In this document: positions 55,482 to 64,000 of the stretch, piece after piece
Layout of the letters: each line of letters starts with the position of its first letter
Position numbering within the stretch: the first letter of the stretch is position 1
DNA from: Nemophila menziesii
Lineage: Eukaryota > Streptophyta > Magnoliopsida > Boraginales > Hydrophyllaceae
DNA length: 64,000 nt
Assembly (NCBI GenBank): GCA_029959085.1
Contig: JARWIR010000042.1
Coordinates: 4,744,544-4,808,543, forward strand
Direction: 5' to 3'
Notes under the pieces: model-generated
Databases searched by the model: none
Seen by the model: only the letters and a program-made list of their open reading frames with translations
Told to the model about the DNA's origin: nothing
Position numbers and translations under genes: made by a program

Positions 55482-57829
55482 TATTAAACACCCATTTACA
55501 TACTACATGACAAGTCATGAAATGGGATACATGGGAAGTAGGGGGACAAAACCTAGACAAAAAATATACGTCTAGAAAATTATAAGATATGCTCTTACAA
55601 GCAGCTCTTGAAAAGAATATGATATTTATTTTATTGATGAATATGTCTAATACCTAATGTTCTCTCATTAGGACAAACTCATGTTCTAGTTATCATTGGT
55701 CATTATTTGACGGTGCGTGTAGTTATCAACCCTTCGAGCTCAAGAGATTACTTATTATGCACACTCTCGAACAATTGAACATCAACCCTACAGAATTGAA
55801 ACCCTACACTAGGTTTATAGAGATATATACATGACAAGTGTGCCACATGATGGGATGCATACCACTGAGTATAGGATTAAGAACAACATCTAGAGTCTTG
55901 CTTATTATTTTTGGAGTAGCATAAAACGATACGATGTATCATGCCATCCTTGATGATCACCATTAAATAAATAAAGAGTGATGGTCTCGACTTATTATTT
56001 AACAGTGATGATCCAACATAACATGGGATCACCACTATTAAAGGATACCAAGCACGAATAAGTGTCACTATAAATCTCTTATAATACCTAACATTTTCAT
56101 CATCGGTATCCAAGAAGAATACAAGTAACAATGAAAAAACTAATAGACATACAAGTTCCTAGAAATAAGGTAAAAATAGGAGTATTGATCTGAGGAGATA
56201 TGAGGGTATCCCTTTAAGATAAGTTGGAAGAACACGAATATTCATTTGCACAAGTGGGATATTGTGAACATGGTAGGACTTATCACCAATTTGGAAGTAA
56301 AATGTCTTAATGACATCTCGCTAGCTCAACCCTCGTACAAAAAAGAAAAATGTTCTCTTAGGAGATAACTTAAAAATAACATAAGAGTTCAGATGAATAA
56401 TTCATGCCAAACAAGGTAAAAAGGTACATTACTCAACATGGGTAGCAAGCCATGTGCTCGTGTCTAAATATTATATATTATGGTAAATATGCATCGATCA
56501 CTATACCATAAACAAAGCTTGTTTTGACAATTGCTTCACATTACCAAAAGTTGATTGATGTCGCCACAAGACATGACATAGTATCATTTATGGATGTGTT
56601 TAAATTATATGACAAACTTATGTCGGCCTCCAAAGACGAGGAGAAGACAACCTTCATATTTTGGAAGCCCGTTATTAGATAATGTCATTCAAACTAGAGA
56701 AGATAGTCGCCACCTATCAAAGTGTATTGACTTTGATTTATTGATCGTCGTCCAAGAAAGTATATGTATCCCATTGAAAGATAAGGTAACCATGATAATT
56801 AAATATATGATGAGCTCACTCCACGTGATCAAGAGATGCTTACCATCAACAACAAAGCCATGTTTACACTCACAAGTTGGCTAAATGCAAGGGCTTTTAG
56901 CAATGTAAAGAATTGTGAGCCGTCTCATGAGGCTTGTAAGATATTTATTTCTATTTATTAAGAACCCAAAGATGAGCACAAGTTGTCTTCTATCAGTTCT
57001 AAAAGAAACAACTAGAAAGAAACGAAAGGAGATGCATCTAGCTCAGATAAATCCAACTCATCTCGAGTTGGCAGAGAGTAATCACTTGGATCAAAGGGTT
57101 GAGTATCAAGACTCACTTAAAATATCAATTAGAGGATGCTCAACCTTTAGTGGGGGTAAAAGTACTATCTACCCTAAATTGATCCTTTCATTTTTATTTT
57201 ATTTTCACTTATCCTCATGGTTAATATCGTTTTCACTCTTGTATTGCTTTTATAAAAATCATGCTTTTTATGCTCGTAAAAAATTGTATTTGGATAAGAG
57301 TTTCTAAACTCTGTTATTATGTTACCCTTGATACATAGATCATATTGTGGAAATGTTGTTCAAGAAAACACTTTCTCTAATGGATTAAAAAGTCTCATGA
57401 TATTCCTTCTTGAAATTTTTTTAGTGTTTCATTTCATAAAAACTCATAAATTAATTTTCATTAGTATATCTTATTATTTCCTCGTTAAATATCAACTATA
57501 TTGCACTAATGATTCTTCTTGCAAGAATATCTTACTAAAACTTATATAGAAGTGGAATATCAAAGTCAAGGGTGCACCTAAGAGTATGAAGACGGTGAAT
57601 ATCTATTTCAAGCACACTTCAAAAGCTTTCCAATTAAAAAAAGATAGACTTAGTGGAAAGAAAAGCAAATAGAGGCACCCTTGGGTTTTAAATTACATTG
57701 ATAAGTTGTGTTTTTTGTGTTTTTCATGCAATTGTTTAATATTTGCAAAATTACTTCATGAATTGTGTGTTAGATTTTTTGGTTTAATAATGTTTATGAA
57801 ACGTGATCGTGTTAAACCCCAGTTTATTT
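55482..57829. other. Unassigned DNA, probably decayed retroelement
   Basis: Several short frames (for example 56594-56884 and 56915-57307) show no domain I can name. Codon use and stops look like decayed non-host DNA. Confidence 0.35.
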
Positions 57830-59170
57830 AATTTAGTATTTTTGAATTTGGGATTGTGTCAGTTTAAATTAAATCGTGTATTTCTAGATTGCCTATTATT
57901 TCGATCTTGTTTACTATTTCTAATTAAGGCGCGAATTAAAGATAGGTTTAGTAGTAATTAGGTTATTCGTTAGTGGCGATCATCATCCAGAGGGGGGGGG
58001 GGGTTTAATTACAGAACTAGAAAATAGATGTGTAGTACTCGTTAGTGAGCCTGACGGCCTTAACAAACCGCATAGCCAATTGGGGAAATTGCTTAACCAT
58101 CTGAAAGTAGCTTATAGTCGCCCTGACGGGGTCTGGATATCATAGATAGCCTCCTAAGTCTACCCTGACGGAAGTTAGGAGGATAATAAAGTCCCGACTA
58201 ATATAAAATACCGGTTTTGCCCTTAAGCTAAAGCATTAAATATATGAACTTAGGTGATTCCCTAGCGAGACTCAAGTATATCTCTCATTTTTGCATAATA
58301 TTCCTTAGTTTAATTTAGCTTTAGTTGGTAGTTTAATTCTTATTTTTGCATTAGTAGTTTCTTAAATCAAAGACAAAACAAATATCTTTATCTTTATTTA
58401 TTTCTGAAATTAATTCTACTTCTTATCTAAACACATTCTTCTTACTTGCAATCCTTGTGGAGACGAAATCCCTTATTTACTTATTTATTACTTGGAACGA
58501 CCCGTACATTTGCGGTTAGTTGCTCCTCCTATTTAGTGTTGATTTATCCCACAGTCTAGGAGCAACCAATGACCACCCGGAATGAGGGTTCATTGTAGAA
58601 ACACCACATAAACGTCTAGTGTGCGGTAGTGGTCCTGGCGTGCTTGCCTAACTAGATAGTCATTAGGGTTTGAGATTAACCAACGATCATTGCGTAGGAT
58701 CCCTTTACCCAAGTCCCCTGGTAATTGTTAGGTTGCCACCTAAGTCCACCCGGAAGGTGGTTAGGAGGAATATAATATTCTAGCTAATTACACAAAAGAT
58801 CTGGATTCACCCTTATAACTAGAATATTGATTTAGAAGGATAAGTGCATGCTAGCAAACCTAAAATGTATCTCTCATCTACATTATTTATTATCTTATTT
58901 ATTTGCATTAGTTTCATGATTATTTGTTATCTGAAAATCAAATAAAATCTTTTCCTTTATTGTCTTTTGTTTGGAACAATTAATATCTTCTACTCTATCT
59001 ATATATACACAAGTGGATCTAACAGATCCAATCCCTGCGAACGAACTTTACTTACTAACTAAACTTGCAAACGATATGAAATACTACAGTGAGTTTCTTG
59101 TGGTAGTTATGGGTGTGTGTCCTTTATTATTATCTTTATTTATCTATTATTTCATGACACCTTTTCCCCT
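57830..59170 (+). mobile_element. Two adjacent 3'-half fragments of the TGATGTCTC LTR family
   Basis: 58560-59165 contains ACCACATAAACGTCTAGTG, TGTGCGGTAGTG and GCCTAACTAGATAGTCATTA, AAGTCCCCTGGTAATTGTTA and TTAGGAGGAATATA, shared with 62580-62790 and, in part, 63480-63650. 57950-58540 has a more diverged version with CCTGACGG repeats and a (G)10 run. Neither has a TGATGTCTCC edge. The 3' end near 59160 resembles TTTCATGACACC. Confidence 0.5.
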
Positions 59171-60919
59171 ACCAGGTTTGTCGACAAGATACCAATTACA
59201 TGAGCAATATGGTTTGACTTCCCAAGGAGAATGTTTTTACACATGTGTTTTTTTTTGATAATTTACTCTTGATGACTCTTTATTTGGAGTGATTTATATG
59301 TATTTGAGACATGATTTTTATTCTTTTTACATTATTTAAATATATATTATTTTGGAGTAAATAAGCTTAGTAATCATTATGTGATTAATAAAACCATACT
59401 TTGTGTTATTGGCCTATTTAAGGTGTTTTTGAGTATAGATGAGCACTCAACAATGATAAGTCTAAAGGGACATGAGGAATGAAAGAATAAGCAAAAACAT
59501 CAAGATAAAACACTTAAGATACGTCCCCAAAAGTTTAGATAAAAGCACAGTCAACCTAAGACAAAGATATGAGAAATTAGAAGAAGAGCTTGAATAGCGC
59601 CGCCTACACCCACACTCTGTGACTGATCATCGGCCAAGAACCAGAGAAAATAAAAACAGTATATAACCTACTCGACCCCTAACACTCCAATAAACGAGAG
59701 GTAGGGGTTCAATGGCCAAAGAATCAGCAGATGGTCATCCCCTACCCCTACCCCTCACCTACCTCCATAGTAGATAACTACTCCAAAAAGGTTCAACGGA
59801 AGAGAAACATACCAATATGTCGCATATCACCTTGATAAACCTATAGAATTTTTAGGTTTTGTTATCGAATCTCACTTTTATTCAATTTCAACTGGGAAAA
59901 GTCCAATGATGCGTATTTTATGACCATCGTGTCTCCTCTATTACTAACATAGGATTAGATGTATTTTATGTCACCCAATTCACAGTTTACCTACACTTTA
60001 CACATAGAAGACCAATTATTAGGTATTTATATCCTTTTTCTTTTACTTTTATTTTCTGATACACCAACCTAACATATATGGCTTGTCATAGACAAGGATG
60101 AGCTACTCGCCCTACAGACTAGGGATAATGATGTCAAATCACCATTTTTTTCTTAGGTAGTTTTTAATAAGGTATCTATTTGGGATAATCGTATTTTGAT
60201 GGTAATAATTATTTGATACTAAGATAAATTTGTTTAAGTGTCCCATAACAACGTAGATTGATGCCTACATTTCTTTTCTAGAGCCATCAAATTGATACCT
60301 TAATGACTTTTAAACACGTGAATAATTACCTAATTCCTAGAAGACATGTTGCCTCTAACAAAATTATTAAATTATATAGTTATGTTTCATACATGTTATA
60401 ATTTGTTAACTATCCTTAACAAGTAATTGTAGGATTATACTAACTTTATGTGAGACCTAGCAATGGAATAATACAACACCTCGGCCCTTTTTTAAGGGAA
60501 GATCTAGGGAAACATTGAAATACTCACTCGAGGTATGAGATATAGTAGAAATTGGTAAGAATCTATACACCTTACGTAATTATTTTCTTGAATGGGTTAT
60601 GTTCTTTATCATTATTTAGACTAAGTAGGCAACCACGTAAGAGGTTCCATTGGGTTAATTAGTAGTCGTTCAACCGCTGATAGCTGATTTTGGAAATTAC
60701 ATTGTACATTTGAATCCTAGTGGTAAACTTTGCATGTTACACCATTTTAACACGATGAATTTAGATTACCATTATAGAAAAATAGACCAGTGGGGGATCA
60801 TATGAATACTTAGTTTGCCTTCTACCCCGTGTTTTCACGGTTTTAATATATTGCTTTCTTAGTTGTTTGTTAGTCAAATCTGTACTTTAAACCATTTACT
60901 TTTTATATTAATTTGTGAC
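59171..60919. other. Unassigned DNA
   Basis: No gene or element end recognised. A C-rich CCCCTACCCCTACCCCTCACC tract lies at about 59740. Confidence 0.35.
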
Positions 60920-61452
60920 TGATGTCTCCATTTATGTGATAGAATAATCTAGTCATGAGATATAATTTTAGGGGTATTTAGTGCTTAGTTCAGATAGTTT
61001 TCCCCATTTATTCATATATAACACTTTCGTGTCTAGTTTTAGGCGCTTTGCTATTTTTAAAGCTTGTGCACGTGATTTGTGTGTTATTTGTGTAACACGT
61101 AGGTATTTGTATTATAATACACATTGGGATGATGATAAGAAGTGATGGAATCAAGCAAATCCTTTGATCGTGGCGAAAAAGGAAACTTTGGTTGAGATGG
61201 CCAGATTTGGAAATGTGTAGTACTTCTAATTCTATAGAAAATAGACAGAGAAATTAAAAGATACTTTTATATTAAGAAAGATATTTTAATTATGGTCTTG
61301 TGGCCACTGATTTCAAGTGATTTGGAGTTGTAATAGAGAAGTTGTGAGGGTTTCAGTTGCAATGGGCCAACCAACCCACTTATTAAAGAAAATGTTTTTG
61401 AGTTGGAATAGAAGTATAATACCTAGTCCTAAACCCTAATCTCTTCCAAGCT

Positions 61453-61544
<92 letters not shown>

Positions 61545-64000
61545 CTTATAGCATATTTAAATTATACTTTCTGAATCATATTAATACCTAGAAATTGGCA
61601 GAAGCAATTGAGAAGAAGAGAAGAAAGAGCTGGGAAGCTGTTCACGCCATTCCAACCCTTCCGTTTATCAGTTTCTCGTTGATGTCTCCCTATTTGTGAT
61701 ATAATAATCTAGGTTGGAGACATCATTTTAGGTGTTTATGGTTAATGAATTATAGATTTTTATTCATATGTTGATAAATTCTTATTTCTTGTCTTAATTT
61801 GATGAATTATTCTTTTTAGAGTATTTTTTGTTGAATTTGTGTGTTAATGTGAAGCTTCAAAGATATATAGAAATTAATTAGATTCCGAATCAATTTTAAA
61901 GAGACAAGGAAAGAATGTATGGAAGGAATTAAGAGATAAAAGGAAGTAGAGATAAAATAGGAAAGGAAAAGCTGCCAAGTAAATCTGAAATTCTGCAGCT
62001 ACATCCATTAAAGTGAATATAACTTCAAATCAGATGAGAATTTGGGTGAGCAACCAAAATAGAAAGTATAGATCTTTTCGCTGAGGTCGTTTTGATATAA
62101 AGTAGGCGAAAATCGGACCAATAACGAAGGTGTTACGACCAGAACAAGGCAGCAGTTTTTATCCTATCTTTTATATTTTAGTAAAAGAATTTGAAATGGA
62201 AAAGGAGTCCAATTACTTGCCTTCTACTCCAAGATTTCGACCTAGGGTCTTCTTTACACCTATAAGTACACCCTTTAATAATTGTAAACATTTCCTTGCT
62301 CATTTTCAAACCTTAAGTTTCATAGAAATCATTCAAGAGAAGCAAGTTGACAATATGAATCTTTATTTTAGTTTATTTCTTGTTAGCATGAACTAATTTT
62401 CCCATAACTTGGGCTTTTCATATGTATAATATTTGAATTCTATTCTCTACTATCTAAGTTTGTTTGGGAAAAAACTTTTTAAATTGATTCTAGCTTCTTA
62501 ACCATATATTTGTTTTATGTGCTTTGATTTATTGCCAGTCTTAATCTTGATCACATTAGGATTGTCTTAATAGTAGTTAAATGGTCACCCAGAAAGGGTG
62601 TCTAATTATTGGAACATCACATAAGCGTCTAGTGTGCGGTAGTGATCCGGAAGGGCTTGCATAACTAGATAGTCATTAGGGTTTGAGGTTTAATCACCAA
62701 TCATTGCGCATGGTCCCCTTACCCAAGTCCCCTGGTAATTGTTAGGTTTCCACCTAAGTCCACTCGAAGGGGATTAGGAGGAATATAGAATCCTGGCTAC
62801 TTAGCTAAGAGCTTTAATCACCCTTATTAACTAGTAGAAGAAATATAAAGATTAGTGCATATTAGCAAAACCTGAGCTATACTCTCTCATCTTATTTTCT
62901 CATCTTTTAATTTATTGTCTTTAGTTTATTAATTTATTCCTCAAGCAATCATTACTATTTACTTTTCTTGTCCTTAATTCATTGAACTATTTATTACTAC
63001 ACTTTTTTGTTAATCTATTCGTATAACACACTAAGTCCCTAAAAACGAATCTGTACTTATCATTAAAACTTGCGTACGACCTGTGATACACGCAGTGAGT
63101 ACCATGTTTAGGGTAGGGTGTCAGTCGCATCTTTTATTATCGTTATTTTATCACACCCTATCCGACACACCGCCCGTAATTAGTATAGTATTCTTATTAT
63201 GTTTTGTCTTTTGGATATGAACATGATATTATTAATTGTCAGTTTTATTTCCTTAGTATGAACTAATTTTATGTAGCTCGAGAATATCATATAGGTATGA
63301 ACCCTAGACTTGTTTTATGCTTTATTGAATTTGATATTTATATTTAAATGAATTGTTCGAGATAGTTCTGTATTTTGTGTTTGATATATGTTTGTAGTCC
63401 TTGCTATGCGCAAAGTATATGATTACTCCACTAGTAGTTGGGTTGTCACCCTGTCGAAGGATTCAATTATTGAAAGCGACACTTAAGCGTATAGTGTGCG
63501 GTAGTGATCTTGACACGCTTGCCTAACTAGATTGTCAATAGGGTTAGATTTCACCACCGATCATTGTTATGGGTCCCTTTACCTAAGTCCTCTGGTAGTG
63601 TTGAGGTTGTTTCCTAAGCTTACCTTACCGGTTAGAAGGAATTTTGAATCCCAGCTATTGCTTATATATCACACAACTCTCTGTTAGATAATAAACGTAA
63701 AACAATTCTACTAGGGATTACTAGCTTATTCTTGAGCTAAACTCTCATAGCTTACTTCTTTTGTATTTTATTTTCCAGTATTTAATTTAAGTTTTAGTTC
63801 AATTATCTCTAATTGTTTTAGAGTATTAAAACCCCAATAAATATTTTAGTGTCTTCGTGTATTATTTTATCAGCCCTTTCTATTGTACTTAGTAATAACC
63901 CTATTTATAAAATTACTTCTGTAGTCCCTGAGATCGATATTTGTTTTACTTACTTATTACTTGCAAACGATCCGTTTTCTTGAGGAGAGTTTATCGTAGT
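60920..64000 (+). mobile_element. LTR of the TGATGTCTC family, interrupted by a nested LTR and running off the window
   Basis: The 5' part (60920-61679) begins TGATGTCTCC with a decayed hairpin arm, and contains GGCCAACCAACCCAC and an (AT)n tract (about 61457-61541). After the nested LTR, the same family continues at 63178 with AGTATGAACTAATTTTATGT, GGTATGAACCCTAGACTTG and AGTGTGCGGTAGTGATCTTG, and is still open at 64000. Confidence 0.7.
61680..63172 (+). mobile_element. Nested LTR of the TGATGTCTC family, 1493 bp
   Basis: Begins TGATGTCTCC and folds with GGAGACATCA at 61716-61725, exactly as in the solo LTR. Ends TATCCGACACACCG. The 5-bp flanks CTCGT (61675-61679) and CCCGT (63173-63177) match at 4 of 5. 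Its host is another LTR of the same family. Confidence 0.75.

Noticed and set aside
56594..57307. Possible host gene from two frames of 96 and 130 codons
   Set aside because: No recognisable domain, no supporting splice structure and a repeat-rich setting; left as unassigned DNA.

Overview
This window is nuclear DNA from a flowering plant, almost certainly a eudicot. The evidence is three spliced genes with plant-only products (a CYP90D-type brassinosteroid P450, a plastid-targeted ribosomal protein bL35 and an ASG1-like protein), AT-rich intergenic DNA, and a dense load of plant mobile elements: LINE, Athila-like and copia LTR elements, MULE, hAT, Stowaway and Harbinger MITEs, and tRNA-derived SINEs. 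The species cannot be named from the sequence. Exon boundaries below were placed by hand from reading frame, splice consensus and family similarity.

Layout. 1-2956: 3' part of a LINE with an open ORF2 and a poly(A) tail. 4109-6619 (minus): six-exon ASG1-like gene with a 72-bp minisatellite in intron 1 and a duplicated upstream region (6856-7930). 8237-25755: mostly repeats, namely a MULE-like pair of inverted ends, a 1.54-kb MULE-like element with a 9-bp target duplication, gypsy/Athila-type LTR fragments, a 32-bp palindromic array beside a MURA-like ORF, a hAT element, and a reversed relative of the 1.54-kb element. Inside this stretch sits the three-exon plastid bL35 gene (21991-22806, minus), with a small MULE-type MITE just upstream. 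26330-34061: copia remnant split by a solo LTR, then an Athila-like integrase pseudogene with tandem GC-rich repeats and a 3' LTR. 34617-35090: hAT-like element. 36145-47720 (minus): complete eight-exon CYP90D1-type gene whose introns hold MITEs, a foldback and SINEs. 48217-54817: SINE, a decayed LINE split by a hAT element, and a minus-strand copia LTR with primer binding site. 54818-64000: Stowaway MITE, unassigned DNA and LTR fragments ending in one LTR nested inside another of the same family.

The three genes do not form a pathway. CYP90D1 acts in the ER in brassinosteroid C-23 hydroxylation, bL35 acts in plastid translation, and the role of the ASG1-like protein is unknown. I found no CRISPR, operon or prokaryotic feature. 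The most unusual signals are structural: short palindromes amplified inside unrelated transposons, a conserved hairpin at the 5' edge of an LTR family, a GC-AG intron and a NAGNAG acceptor in the host genes, and heavy transposon loading of the CYP90D1 introns.
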